Shown here: positions 28,753 through 39,327 of the stretch, one piece after another | Numbering within the stretch: position 1 is the stretch's first letter | Layout: each line of letters opens with the position of its first letter | Origin: Pseudomonadota bacterium | GTDB lineage: Bacteria; Pseudomonadota; Gammaproteobacteria; Steroidobacterales; Steroidobacteraceae | DNA: 64,000 bases | Assembly: GCA_016704655.1 (NCBI GenBank) | Contig: JADIZR010000016.1 | Coordinates: 1-64,000, forward strand | Direction of reading: 5' to 3' | Program-made: the position numbers and the translations under genes | The notes under the pieces: generated by a model | Database searches by the model: none | The model's input: the letters and a program-made list of their open reading frames with translations, nothing else | What the model was told of the DNA's origin: nothing

Positions 28753-30147
28753 GTGAACCGCAATCAGATCATCAGCATCGTATTATTCACCGGCGTCGCT
28801 CTCGCCGCCGGCTACTGGTGGGGCCACACGACGGGAACCCGTGGCCACGAGTCCCCCTCCGTCACCAGTACCGGCGGCACCACCGACGCGGCCGAAGGCA
28901 GCGGGAGCGCCGTGCAGCCACGTCGCGTCCTCTATTACCGCAACCCCATGGGGCTCAATGACACCTCGCCGGTGCCGAAGAAGGACGCCATGGGCATGGA
29001 CTACATTCCCGTCTACGACGGCGACGTGCCGGACGGTCCGCAGGTCAAGATCAGCCTCAATCGGCTGCAGACGCTCGGCGTAAAGACCGAGGCGGCGGGC
29101 AGCCGTTCGATGTCGCGCACGATTCGTGCTGTCGGCACGATCGAGGCCAGCGAACGTGGCCTCTATACGGTCAGCCCGAAATTCGAGGGTTGGATCACCA
29201 CGCTGTACGTGAACACGACCGGCGCCACGGTCAGGCGCGGTCAACCGCTGCTCGCCGTCTACAGCCCTGAACTGGTCACTGCACAGGAGGAATACCGGGT
29301 CGCGGCGCAGACCCTGCAGTCGATGCACGATGCATCGCCGGAGGCCCGGGCCAACATGCAGTCACTGGTCGAGGGCGGTTTGCAGCGCCTGCGCAACTGG
29401 GACATTGCGGATGCGGACCTCGCCGGACTCAGGGCAGGGAAGGACGCCCAGCGTTCACTGCTGCTGCGCTCACCCGCGGACGGCGTGGTGATCGAGCTGG
29501 CGGCCCGCGCCGGCATGCGCTTCATGCCGGGGGAGGCTCTCTTCCAGATTGCGGACCTGTCGAGCGTGTGGATCGTGGCCAACGTGTTCGAGCAGGACCT
29601 GTCGCTGGTTCGGGCCGGCCAGACAGCGGTGGTGTCGCTGGCGGCGTACCCGGGGCGCGACTTCAACGGCAAGGTGACGTTCGTGTACCCGACCGTCCAA
29701 CCCGAGACGCGCACGGCGCGCATCCGCATTGAACTGTCGAACGAGGCCGGGCTGCTGAAGCCGGACCTCTACGGCACCGTCCAGATCGAGGCCGGCGACA
29801 CCGTGGCCGCCGTCGCGATCCCGGAATCCGCCGTACTGGATTCCGGCACACGTCGCGTCGTGTTGATCGAACGCGGCGGTGGGGCGTTCGAACCGCGCGA
29901 GATCGAACTCGGTGCACGTGGCGATGGCTACGTCGAGGTGGTGAAGGGCCTCTCCGACGGGGAACAGGTCGTGGTCGACGGCAATTTCCTGATCGACGCC
30001 GAGAGCAACCTCAAGGCGGCACTGGGAACCCTGGGCGGGCACGCCGCGCATGGCGGGACGCCGCCGGCAAGCGCCGGTGCCAAACCCGCACCGGCGATGC
30101 CGGAATCGGCGACCCCGGACGTGGCCAACGAGCACGCGGGACACTGA
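28753..30147 (+). CDS. cusB: CusB-like periplasmic adaptor of RND copper pump
   Basis: About 464 residues. The N-terminal membrane anchor (IVLFTGVALAAGYWWG) precedes a heavy-metal-binding domain (YYRNPMGLNDTSPVPKKDAMGMDYIPVY) with Met and His ligands. The membrane-fusion core follows (SPKFEGWITTLYVNTTGATVRRGQPLLAVYSPEL and DGVVIELAARAGMRFMPGEALFQIADLSSVW). A His-rich tail (GGHAAHGG) ends the protein. It links CusA to the outer-membrane channel. The GTG at 28753 was preferred over 28741 because GGAG lies six bases upstream. Confidence 0.88.
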   Translation: MNRNQIISIVLFTGVALAAGYWWGHTTGTRGHESPSVTSTGGTTDAAEGSGSAVQPRRVLYYRNPMGLNDTSPVPKKDAMGMDYIPVYDGDVPDGPQVKISLNRLQTLGVKTEAAGSRSMSRTIRAVGTIEASERGLYTVSPKFEGWITTLYVNTTGATVRRGQPLLAVYSPELVTAQEEYRVAAQTLQSMHDASPEARANMQSLVEGGLQRLRNWDIADADLAGLRAGKDAQRSLLLRSPADGVVIELAARAGMRFMPGEALFQIADLSSVWIVANVFEQDLSLVRAGQTAVVSLAAYPGRDFNGKVTFVYPTVQPETRTARIRIELSNEAGLLKPDLYGTVQIEAGDTVAAVAIPESAVLDSGTRRVVLIERGGGAFEPREIELGARGDGYVEVVKGLSDGEQVVVDGNFLIDAESNLKAALGTLGGHAAHGGTPPASAGAKPAPAMPESATPDVANEHAGH

Positions 30148-30148
30148 C

Positions 30149-33100
30149 ATGCTGGCTCGCATCATCGAATGGTCGCTGCGGCACGTCTTTCTCGTGCTAC
30201 TGACGACGGCATTCATCGTCGCGGCAGGCGTCTACGCGGTCATCCATACGCCCATCGACGCGCTGCCGGATCTGTCCGACGTGCAGGTCATCGTCTACAC
30301 CGAATACCCCGGGCAAGGCCCGCAGGTGGTCGAGGACCAGGTCACCTATCCGTTGACCACCGCCATGCTGGCCGTGCCCCGTTCCAAGGTGGTGCGTGGT
30401 TTCTCGAACTTCGGTGTCTCGTTCGTCTACGTGATCTTCGAGGACGGCACGGACCTCTACTGGGCGCGCTCGCGCGTGCTCGAGTACCTCAACTTCGCCT
30501 CGAGCCGCTTGCCGCGCGGCGTCACGCCCTCCCTCGGGCCGGATGCGACTGGCGTCGGCTGGGTCTATCAGTACGTCGTTCAGGGCTCGCAGCGTTCTCT
30601 CGCGGAACTGCGCGCGATCCAGGACTGGTTCGTGCGCTATCAGCTCACCAAGGCCCAGGGCGTATCCGAGGTGGCGAGCGTCGGTGGTTTCGTCAAGACC
30701 TACCAGGTCACCGTCGATCCGCAGAAGCTGCAGGCCTATGGCATTCCGTTGCGACAGGTCAGCGACGTCATCCGCATGAGCAACGAGGACGTCGGCGGTC
30801 GCACCGTCGAGATGGCCGAGACCGAGTACGACGTGCGCGGCCGGGGCTACCTGCACGGCACCGGCGACCTCGAGAAGCTGGTCATCAAGTCGGCCGCGGG
30901 TACACCCGTGTTCCTGCGCGACATCGCCCGCGTCGAGCTGGTGCCGGATGAGCGGCGCGGCATCGCCGAACTGAACGGCGAAGGCGAAGTGGTCGGCCGG
31001 CATCGCGATGGCGCGCTATGGCCAGAACGCGCTCGACGTCATCCACAACCTGAAGCTCAAGATCAACGAGATCTCAACCGGCCTGCCGAAGGGCGTCAGC
31101 CTGCAGGCGGTCTACGACCGATCGGATCTCATTCATCGCGCCATCGAGAACCTGCGCCGCACGCTGATCGAGGAGAGCATCATTGTCGCAGTCGTCTGCA
31201 TCGTGTTCCTGCTGCATGCGCGCAGCGCGCTCGTCGCCATCATCATGCTGCCGGTGGGCCTCCTGATCGCGTTCATCGCGATGCGCTTCCTCGGGCTCAA
31301 CTCCAACATCATGAGCCTCGGCGGCATCGCAATTGCGATCGGAGCGATGGTCGATGCCGCCATCGTGATGATCGAGAACGCACACAAGCACCTCGAGCAC
31401 CTGAAGCCCGAGGATTCGCGACTCGACGCGATCATCGCCTCCTGCCGGGAGGTCGGTCCGCCGCTGTTCTTCAGCCTGCTGATCATCACGGTGTCGTTCC
31501 TGCCGGTCTTTACGCTCGAGGCACAGGAAGGGCGGATGTTCCAGCCGCTCGCCTTCACCAAGACCTTCGCGATGGCCGGTGCGGCGTTGCTCTCGATCAC
31601 GCTCGTGCCGGTCCTGATGCTGCTCTTCATTCGCGGCAAGATTCCGTCGGAGATGAAGAACCCGATCGTGCGCGCGCTGATCTGGGTCTACCACCCGATC
31701 ATTGCCTGGGTGATGCGCTGGAAAAAGCTGACCATCGCGCTCGCTGCCATCGCACTCGCAGTGAGCGCCTATCCGGCCATGCAGCTCGGCAGTGAATTCA
31801 TGCCGGTGTTGAACGAAGGCACGCTCCTCTACATGCCATCGACCCTGCCGAGCATTTCGGTGACCAAGGCAGCCGAGTTGCTGCAGACCCAGGACCGGAT
31901 TCTGAAGACCTTTCCGGAGGTGGAGTCCGTCTTCGGCAAGGCCGGCCGCGCCAACAGTGCCACCGACCCGGCGCCGCTCGAAATGGCCGAGACCGTCATC
32001 AACTTGAAACCGGAGGACGAGTGGCGGTCCGGCATGACGATGGACAAGCTGATTGCCGAGATGGACCAGGCGGTGCAGATCCCGGGCGTCAGCAATGCCT
32101 GGACCATGCCCATCAAGGCCCGCACCGACATGCTTTCGACCGGGATCCGCACGCCGATCGGTATCAAGGTCTTCGGCACGGATCTCGTAGAGATGGAGCG
32201 TGTGGCGAAGGACATCGAGCGGGTCGTGAAGACGGTTCCGGGCACGACCAGTGCGTATGCCGAGCGGATCACCGGCGGCTACTACCTTGACATCGAATCC
32301 GACCCGATGGCGCTCGCCCGCTATGGCATCACCGTGGGGGACGTGCAGGAAGTGATCGCAACGGCCCTCGGCGGCGACATGGTCACCACGACCGTCGAGG
32401 GCAGGGAGCGCTTTGGCGTCGGTGTTCGTTATCCGCGTGAACTGCGCTCCGATCCGGACAGCATTGCGCGCAACGTGCTGGTACCGGTGATGGACGGCGG
32501 TATGGTGCCGCTCGGCCAGCTTGCGAAGCTGGTCGTGCGCAAGGGACCGCCCGCCATCCGCACCGAAAATGCACTGCTGTCGGTCTACGTATTCGTGGAC
32601 ATCCGCGGGCGCGACATCGGCGGCTACGTCGCCGACGCGCAGCGCGCCGTGCCCGAACAGGTCAAACTGGAACCCGGCTACTTCCTGACCTGGAGCGGCC
32701 AGTTCGAGTACATGCAGCGCGCGATCCAGAAGTTGAAGGTGGTGATTCCGCTGACGCTGCTGATCGTCTTCGTACTCCTGTACCTGAACTTCAACCGCAT
32801 CGGGGAGACGCTGATCGTGCTGCTGTCCGTGCCGTTCGCGCTCGTGGGTGGCGTCTGGTTGTTGTATTGGCTCGAGTACAACCTGAGCGTCGCCGTGGCG
32901 GTCGGCTTCATCGCGCTAGTCGGTGTCGCGGCGGAAACCGGCGTCGTCATGCTCATCTACCTGAACAAGGCGGTCGAGGAGCATCGTGCTCGCGCCCAAC
33001 AGGAGGGCCGGACCCTGACACCGGACGACCTGCGCGAGGCGGTGATGGAAGGCGCCGTGCTGCGCGTGCGCCCGAAGATGATGACCGTGGTCGCGATCAT

Positions 33101-33407
33101 GGCGGGCCTGCTGCCGATCATGTGGAGCACCGGCACCGGTTCCGAGGTCATGCGCCGCATCGCGGCGCCGATGGTGGGCGGGATGATCTCGGCCACCGTA
33201 CTGACGCTGATCGTGATCCCGGCGATTTTTGCATTGGTTGCCGAGGGCCGCCTCGCGCGGGAATCCAAAGGCTCGCGCTCCGAGTGTAGCCCTGTGACTC
33301 GCAGTCCACTGCGCAGCGACGCGCAAGTCGCCTCAAAGTCCATTCTGCGCGGTGGATCGGCGGGTTCCTGGCGGTTGCGGCATTGGCTGCGATCGCCTGG
33401 AACGTGA
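30149..33407 (+). CDS. cusA: CusA-like RND copper efflux pump (one frameshift)
   Basis: Inner-membrane heavy-metal RND transporter. The N-terminus has the typical RPDSL..DLSDVQVIVYTEYPGQGPQVVEDQVTYPLTTAM pattern, and TM4 carries the charged relay region (GAMVDAAIVMIENAHKHLEH). A GC-rich extra C near 30992 (GGCCGGC) shifts the frame; removing it joins GEGEVVGG to IAMARYGQNALDV. Family homology ends near 33250 (FALVAEGRLARESK); the open frame runs on to 33407, probably beyond the true end and into the following DUF411 gene. Pumps Cu(I) or Ag(I) to the periplasm and out via CusB and the TolC channel. Confidence 0.88.
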
Positions 33408-33790
33408 AGCAGCAGGAAAGCGCCGACATTCTTGTGTTCAAGGGTCCGCAGTGCCATTGCTGCGACCTGTGGGTGGCGCACCTGCGCCAGCAGGGGTTCA
33501 GGGTCTACGTCAGCCCGCAGGAACACCTGCTGGCCGTCCGCGCGAAATACCACGTGCCCGGGCGCCTGGTCGCCTGTCATACCGCACGTACCGGCGGCTA
33601 CACCATCGAGGGACACGTGCCAGCTGCGGACATTCGGCGCCTGCTACGCGAGCGACCGGCGATCGCCGGACTCGCCGTGCCGGGCATGCCGATTGGGTCA
33701 CCGGGCATGGAGCAGGGAGACCGGCACGACCCCTACGCGGTCATCGCCTTTGACACGCAGGGGGGCACGCGCGTCTTTGAACAACACTGA
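33383..33790 (+). CDS. DUF411 metal-binding protein (second copy)
   Basis: DUF411 domain of 135 residues: VFKGPQCHCCDLWVAHLRQQGF, then LVACHTARTGGYTIEGHVPAADI and VPGMPIGSPGMEQG. The frame extends upstream through a hydrophobic stretch (FLAVAALAAIAW) that looks like a membrane anchor or signal peptide, but no ATG or GTG is available there. The only listed start is a TTG at 33383, so the true start is uncertain. It is a paralogue of the lipoprotein at 6698 and ends the Cus operon. Confidence 0.8.
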   Translation: MAAIAWNVKQQESADILVFKGPQCHCCDLWVAHLRQQGFRVYVSPQEHLLAVRAKYHVPGRLVACHTARTGGYTIEGHVPAADIRRLLRERPAIAGLAVPGMPIGSPGMEQGDRHDPYAVIAFDTQGGTRVFEQH

Positions 33791-33832
33791 GGCGTGTCGC
33801 ATTCCGGAGCAGTGCGTGGTCGTGCCAGGCCC

Positions 33833-34582
33833 TCAACGGGTCACGGCGGGTGTCGTCCAGTCTTGATCGCGTGCCGCTGCCTCGCCGACTGCGTCCAGCG
33901 GGTCGCCCGCCATCGAGTCCTCGGCCGCCCGCAGCACCAGCGGTGGCAAGGACGTGGCGGCCTGCCGATAGCCGTTGGAGACCTCCGGGACGATCGACAC
34001 GGATTGCAGCGCATCGATTCGCCAGGTGGCGCCCTGTCGACAGGCCATGCCGGCCAAGGCGACGTCGCCGTGCTGCGAAATGAACGTGCGGCAGTACTCA
34101 CCGCTCTTCGCCACGAAACTAACCCCCAGACGGATTGGATCCGACGCGGACTGCTCCGACGCGAGCCGCTGCGACAAGGTGTCGGCGAGTGCACCGCCGG
34201 CGGCCACGTCGGCACCACTCGCGACAATCTCCGGTGACTCGCGTGCGAGTTGCAGCAGCGCGGGTCCGAGCGCGATGCCGAGCACGATGCCCGCCGCGAG
34301 TGCCAGTCCGCTCAGCCATGCAACGCGCGGTGGCCGATGACGGGCCGACGAACCTAACTCAACCACGCGAGCACGCGCGGTCAGCTCGGTGAGCCGCGCA
34401 GGCACGGGCTCGTCGAGCGCCGGATTGAATGCACGGCGCAGTCGATCACGCAGTTCTCGCTGCTCTGCGACCCGTCGCGACAGGTCGGCGCTGGCGGCGA
34501 TTTCCAGTCGCAGCGATTCGAGACGTGCGGCGTCCAGTTCGCCGTCCACGTAGGCCATCAGCTCTTCGTCGGTCACGGTCAT
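33833..34582 (-). CDS. Anti-sigma factor, membrane-anchored
   Basis: Protein of 249 residues. An N-terminal cytosolic anti-sigma domain (DEELMAYVDGELDAARLESLR, with basic helices SRRVAEQRELRDRLRRAF) precedes one membrane helix (VAWLSGLALAAGIVLGIALG, about 90-110) and a periplasmic domain with two Cys (EYCRTF and GMACRQGATW). It follows the sigma gene with a two-base gap, so the two are co-transcribed. It should hold the sigma factor until a periplasmic signal, probably copper or redox, releases it. Confidence 0.8.
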   Translation of the reverse strand: MTVTDEELMAYVDGELDAARLESLRLEIAASADLSRRVAEQRELRDRLRRAFNPALDEPVPARLTELTARARVVELGSSARHRPPRVAWLSGLALAAGIVLGIALGPALLQLARESPEIVASGADVAAGGALADTLSQRLASEQSASDPIRLGVSFVAKSGEYCRTFISQHGDVALAGMACRQGATWRIDALQSVSIVPEVSNGYRQAATSLPPLVLRAAEDSMAGDPLDAVGEAAARDQDWTTPAVTR

Positions 34583-34584
34583 CG

Positions 34585-35103
34585 CTAATCCTTGCGCGCC
34601 ACGCGCGTAATCGACGGATCTGTCAGCATCGCCTGCAGGGCCAGGCGTCCGCGTGCCAACCGGCTTGTCAGCGTCCCAATCGGCACCTCCATGACCTGCG
34701 CCGCCTCCCGGTAGGACAGCCCTTCGATCAGCACCAGCGCCACGGCGAGCCGTTGCTCCTCCGGCAGCCGTTCCAATGCGCTCCGGATCGACCACCATTC
34801 GATGTCACGGTCGGTGCCCGTGTCGCCGACCTCGACCGCCTCGTTCTCAGGCACCAACACCGCATCCCGACGATGTCGCGCGCGCGTCTCGTCGATCCAG
34901 GCGTTGCGCACAATGGCCAGCATCCAGTTCGTCAAGCTCGAGTCGGGTCGCCACTGCGCGCTCCGCGTCAGTGCGCGCTCCACGGCCAGCTGGACCAGAT
35001 CGTCCGCGTCCTGCGGGTGGCGCGTGAGGGCGCGCGCAAACCGCCGCAAGCGCGGCAGCAGTGTCCCCACCTGCTCACCGAAGTTCGCGACCCTGTCGTT
35101 CAT
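34585..35103 (-). CDS. ECF sigma factor
   Basis: Protein of 172 residues with sigma region 2 (DADDLVQLAVERALTRSAQWRPDSSLTNWMLAIVRNAWID) and region 4 (LPEEQRLAVALVLIEGLSYREAAQVMEVPIGTLTSRLARGRLAL). It belongs to the group found with metal or oxidant resistance genes. It is divergent from the subtilase gene, with 74 bases between starts. The minus strand of that gap carries GGGAAG and a downstream CGTAA that may be its own promoter. Confidence 0.85.
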   Translation of the reverse strand: MNDRVANFGEQVGTLLPRLRRFARALTRHPQDADDLVQLAVERALTRSAQWRPDSSLTNWMLAIVRNAWIDETRARHRRDAVLVPENEAVEVGDTGTDRDIEWWSIRSALERLPEEQRLAVALVLIEGLSYREAAQVMEVPIGTLTSRLARGRLALQAMLTDPSITRVARKD

Positions 35104-35177
35104 GCGCGTCCTAAGTACATTACGAATCTGACCGGCGATTTCTTCCCTACGGAAACGATTGGGTCTAACGTGATTGC
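35104..35177. promoter_or_regulatory. Divergent promoter region of ECF sigma factor and subtilase
   Basis: Between the two start codons the minus strand reads GTAGGGAAGAAATCG, then CAGATTCGTAATGTACTTAGG. GGGAAG and CGTAA are candidate -35 and -10 parts of an ECF promoter; the spacing is only approximate, and no such promoter is established for this sigma group here. TGTACTTAG (35111-35119, minus) also occurs at 24977. Confidence 0.35.
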
Positions 35178-36543
35178 ATGTCGCGGCACAAGTGGACCCG
35201 GCGGATGACGGCGGCGCTGCTGGCGCTGGTGCCGATTCTAGGCCTGGCGCAGCACGGGGGCATGGGCGGCGGTGGAGGCGGCGGCGGGATGACGTCGGGC
35301 GGGTCGATGTCAGGGCCCGTGGGCGGCTCGGGCATGTCCAATGGCATGCCCAACGAAATGGGAGCGCGCATGGCGCCGAGCACGGGCATGTCGGGGCTGC
35401 GGGACGCGCGTCGGATGCACGCCGAAGCGTTGCAGCAAGGCCACCGAGACCTGCTCGACTTCGATCCACGCGGCGATCTGATCGTCCGCAACGAGCTCGT
35501 CGGTATCGGCGCCACGACGCAGGGACTGGCGGTCGCCCAGGCGGCGGGCTTCGTCATCGCTCGACAGAGTGAACTCGAGGGTCTCGATGCCAACGTCGTC
35601 GTCTTGATGGCACCGCAGGGGCTGTCCGCGCGGAAGGCGTTGAAGCGACTTCGAGAGCTCGATCCGGACGCGGTCTATGACTTCAACCACGTGTATTTCA
35701 AGAGTGGCACGGATGCCGCGGCGGCGGGTGTCACGGCGAGCGTACCGGCTCCGCCGTCGGTCGGTGATGGACAGACGACGCTGGCACGACGAGTCGGTTT
35801 GATTGACGGCGGTGTGGAACCCGGCCATGCCGCGCTGCGGTCCCTCACACTGCACACGCACGGCTGCAACGGCACCGTCGTTCCCTCGAGCCATGGCACG
35901 GCCATCGCGTCGCGACTGGTAGTGGGTTTCAGTGCGGCGGCTCCAACGATCACCGGCATGAGCCTGTACGTGGCTGACGTGTATTGCGATGCCCCCACGG
36001 GAGATCGACGGACGCCGTAATTCAGGCACTCGCGTGGCTCGTGCAGCAGAGCGTACCGGTCATCAACGTGAGCCTGGTCGGACCGCCGAACGTACTGCTG
36101 CAACGCGCGATCCAAATGGCGTTGGCGCGTGGTCACCTGATCGTCGCCGCCGTGGGCAATGACGGGCCCTCCGCGCCGCCGCTGTACCCGGCGGCGTATC
36201 CGGGCGTGGTCGCGGTTACCGCGGTCGACCGGGCCGACAAGGTGCTGATCGAGGCCGGGGTCAGTTCGTTGCCTTCGCAGCGCCGGGCGCGGACATCGAG
36301 GCCGCCAGCTTGCCGAGCGGCTACTCGCCGGTGCGTGGCACGTCGTTCGCGGCGCCGATTGTCGCCAGCCGACTCGCGCTGCGGCTCGAACGTCCGGACC
36401 GTGCGGCCGCGGAGCGGGCCGTCAGTGAACTCGTGACGGCAGCCGTCGACCTTGGCCGCCCGGGACGCGATTCCGTGTACGGCAACGGTTGTGTCGGCTG
36501 TGCTACTCGCAATGTGGCGGCCGAGGCTGCACGGACACGCTGA
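35178..36543 (+). CDS. Met/Gly-rich S8 (subtilisin-like) peptidase (two frameshifts)
   Basis: About 455 residues once repaired. A signal peptide (to LAQH) is followed by a low-complexity Gly/Met region (residues 27-75: GGMGGGGGGGGMTSGGSMSGP and MSNGMPNEMGARMAPSTGMSG). A propeptide-like domain and the subtilase core follow: catalytic Asp in GLIDGGV, His in SSHGTAIAS, and Ser in GTSFAAPIVA. Two single-base deletions break it: near 36000 (GGAGATCG should read GGAGGATCG) and near 36260. Exported and probably copper-binding. Divergent from the ECF sigma and anti-sigma genes, hence likely their target or partner. Confidence 0.8.
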
Positions 36544-36768
36544 CCATTGCCGGCATCTTCTCGGCCGACAGGAAAGCCTGCTCGCACGGTACCGCCTTCG
36601 CAGTTGCCTCAACACGCGCTCGACTGACTCCGATCCAGCGCCAGAAAGATTCCTGATTTCGGCGGAATAAACGCGCGCTCCCCAGCGTAATTAGTTATGA
36701 AGATTCAATGAATCGGCACCGTCAATTGACGTGAGAGCGGCGAGGCCGCCTCCGAACGGAGAAATGCG

Positions 36769-37722
36769 ATGAACACACGTAACGCCTGCAATGCTCGGTG
36801 GCTCTTGGCCATGACGCTCGGCGCCCTGTCGACCACGGCCCTTGTCGCCTGCGGCGGTGGCGGGGGCGACGGCGACGGCGGCGGCAGCGCGTCGGCCACC
36901 ACCGGGACCATCAGCGGGACAGCGACCAAAGGACCCGTGAGCGGTGCAACTGTCCGGGCATACGCCATCAACAATGGCGTCAAGGGCGGACAGCTGGGCA
37001 GTGCGCAGACCGACTCGAGTGGCAATTTCACACTGAGGGTCGACGCGTACTCGGGACCGCTCATGCTGCAGCTGCACGGTGGGGCATACACGGATGAAGC
37101 CACTGGCACGCGCATGAACATGCTCGATGCCGACGACATGACCTGTGCGGTCCCGTCGATCAGTGTCACGCCGGGATCCGCAACGACCGGAATTCAGATC
37201 ACTCCGCTCACCTCGATGGCCCATGCATGGGCCGAGCACATGTCGGGTGGCATGAGCACGACCAATATCACGACGGCTAACATGCGGATCGGCGCCGCCT
37301 ACCTGGGCGTCGGCATGGACATCCTCATGACGCACCCGATTGACCCGACCGTGGTCGGATCCGCCAACGGCGCGAGCATCGATGCCAAGAACTACGGAAT
37401 GATGCTGGCCGCGCTGTCGCAGGAAGCCCACCAGCTCGGAATGACGACCTCGTCCTCGGCCATGGTCACCGCGATGCACAACGATGCCGAGGACGGAATC
37501 ATGGACGGCACAAAGAGTGGCACCCCGATCAACATGAGCGGGATGGGCGGCAGGATGGGCGGCGGCAGCATGATGCCCACGGCCGGCACCGGCGAACTGG
37601 CCACCGCAATGGCGACATTCATCAACAGCCCGATGAACCGCTCGGGCGTGACCAGCGTGGCCGAGATGCAGGCGCTCATGGACCAGCTCCATCAGTTGCA
37701 CAACTCCGGCGGTCATCTCTGA
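36769..37722 (+). CDS. Exported lipoprotein with Met-rich tail
   Basis: Lipoprotein of 317 residues with a lipobox (ALVACGGG) and a Gly-Asp linker. An immunoglobulin-like/carboxypeptidase-regulatory-like domain follows (TGTISGTATKGPVSGATVRAYAINNG, then DSSGNFTLRVDAYSGPLML). The C-terminal half is helical and rich in Met and His (MAHAWAEHMSGGMSTTNI, GMGGRMGGGSMMPTAG and MDQLHQLHNSGGHL). No enzyme motif is seen. It lies directly before a multicopper oxidase and may feed it copper, which is inference. The ATG at 36769 has GGAG upstream. Confidence 0.7.
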   Translation: MNTRNACNARWLLAMTLGALSTTALVACGGGGGDGDGGGSASATTGTISGTATKGPVSGATVRAYAINNGVKGGQLGSAQTDSSGNFTLRVDAYSGPLMLQLHGGAYTDEATGTRMNMLDADDMTCAVPSISVTPGSATTGIQITPLTSMAHAWAEHMSGGMSTTNITTANMRIGAAYLGVGMDILMTHPIDPTVVGSANGASIDAKNYGMMLAALSQEAHQLGMTTSSSAMVTAMHNDAEDGIMDGTKSGTPINMSGMGGRMGGGSMMPTAGTGELATAMATFINSPMNRSGVTSVAEMQALMDQLHQLHNSGGHL

Positions 37723-37812
37723 GATACGTGTCGGACTTGCAAAAAGGACGGCCAGCGCAACGCCGACCAGGCTCGTGGTGAGCCATCGCGTTAGGGTCGT
37801 GGGAGGTTGTTG

Positions 37813-39327
37813 ATGGATCGTCGCCGCTTCATCGTGCTCGGCACCGCCGGATCCGTCGCAGTGCTCACTGGCTGCGGCGGTGGGGGAGGCGAAGGGGCGT
37901 CGATGCCGGGGATGGGCAGTGCTCCTCCACCGGTGCCACCACCCACCACCACACCGGTCACTGGATTGACGAAGGGCCAGCCGCTCGCCGAGCTTCCGCG
38001 CCTCGGTAACGTCAGCGCAACCGCAGGCGCATTCAGAAGCGACGCTGATCGCCGAGCGCACCACCGTCGCGTTGCTGCCTGGCACGACCACCGAATTCTG
38101 GAGCTACAACAGGAAAGTGCCGGGGCCGCTGATCGACGTCTTCGAGGGCGACACGGTCCGCATTCGCCTGGACAACCGCCTGTCGCAGGAGACCACCGTG
38201 CACTGGCACGGTTTGCCGGTGCCGCCCGAACAGGACGGCAACCCGATGGACCCGGTCGCCCCGGGCGCGAGTCGCACCTACGAGTTCACGTTGCCCGTCG
38301 GCAGCGCCGGCACCTACTGGTACCACCCGCATCCGCACGAGATGACGGCCGAGCAGGTGTTCCGCGGCATGGCGGGCCTTCTCATCGTGCGTTCACGCAC
38401 GGATCCCGTGCCCACTGCGATCGAGGAGAAGCTGCTCGTCATCTCCGACCTGCGTCTCGCCGCCGACGGAACCATCCGGCGAACACGCCGATGGACTGGC
38501 AGACCGGCCGCGAAGGCAACTACGTGCTCGTGAACGGCCAGCACCAGCCGGTGCTCACCATCAACCCGGGGCAAAGCCAGCGCTGGCGCGTGCTGAATGC
38601 GACGAATGCGCGGTATCTCCGCCTCGCGCTCACTGGGCACACCTTGACCCTGATTGGCACCGACGGTGGACTGCTGCGCGCACCGGTGCCAGGACTCGAC
38701 GAGATTCTGCTCGCGCCCGCGGAGCGGGTGGAAGTCATCGTGACGGCCAGCCTCGCCGCCGGCTCAACCGCGGTGTTGCAAAGCCTGTCCTACGACCGCG
38801 GCGGCATGGGCATGATGGGAACGTCGTCAACGACGATTCCGCTGCTGACAGTCAATTACACATCCGCGGCCACGGCTGCCGTCGCGCTGCCCGGTGCACT
38901 CAACTCCATTGCCGATCTCGGGGTAGCGACGACGAACAAACGACTGGTGTTCTCGTCCGGCATTGGGATGGGTGGCATGGGCGGCGGCATGATGAGCTTT
39001 CTGATTGATGGCAAGTCGTTCGATCTCTCACGCGTTGATCTTACGAGCGGCGTCAATGAGATCGAACAATGGACCATCGAAAACCGCTCGAGCATGGATC
39101 ACCCGTTCCACCTGCACGGCACGCAGTTTCAGGTCGTGAGTCGCACGCGCAGCGGCGTCGCGCTGGCAGAACCGTTTCTTGCCTGGCGCGACACCGTCAA
39201 TGTGGCGGCATTCGAGACGGTCGTCTTCAAGGTGGTACAGCGTCAACTCGGCAGACGCATGTACCACTGCCACATCCTCGAGCACGAGGACCAGGGCATG
39301 ATGGGTGTGCTGGACGTCGTCGCTTGA
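37813..39327 (+). CDS. Multicopper oxidase, TAT-exported lipoprotein-like (two compensating frameshifts)
   Basis: Periplasmic laccase/CueO-like protein of about 505 residues. MDRRRFIVLG with a lipobox-like LTGC indicates TAT export and lipid anchoring. Copper motifs are HWHGLPVPPEQDG near 38202, YHPHPHEM near 38322, HPFHLHGTQF near 39102, and HCHILEHEDQGMM near 39267. The central third is read in another frame: an extra A near 38037 (AGAAGCG), then a missing C near 38480 (ATCCGG) restores it. The raw frame has no stop, so a naive annotation would contain about 150 nonsense residues. Start ATG at 37813 after GGGAGG. It is the second oxidase in the island. Confidence 0.85.
   Translation: MDRRRFIVLGTAGSVAVLTGCGGGGGEGASMPGMGSAPPPVPPPTTTPVTGLTKGQPLAELPRLGNVSATAGAFRSDADRRAHHRRVAAWHDHRILELQQESAGAADRRLRGRHGPHSPGQPPVAGDHRALARFAGAARTGRQPDGPGRPGRESHLRVHVARRQRRHLLVPPASARDDGRAGVPRHGGPSHRAFTHGSRAHCDRGEAARHLRPASRRRRNHPANTPMDWQTGREGNYVLVNGQHQPVLTINPGQSQRWRVLNATNARYLRLALTGHTLTLIGTDGGLLRAPVPGLDEILLAPAERVEVIVTASLAAGSTAVLQSLSYDRGGMGMMGTSSTTIPLLTVNYTSAATAAVALPGALNSIADLGVATTNKRLVFSSGIGMGGMGGGMMSFLIDGKSFDLSRVDLTSGVNEIEQWTIENRSSMDHPFHLHGTQFQVVSRTRSGVALAEPFLAWRDTVNVAAFETVVFKVVQRQLGRRMYHCHILEHEDQGMMGVLDVVA

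Noticed and set aside
37813..39327. A multicopper oxidase lacking its first two copper motifs
   Set aside because: The missing motifs are in another frame between two compensating indels, so the protein is probably complete.
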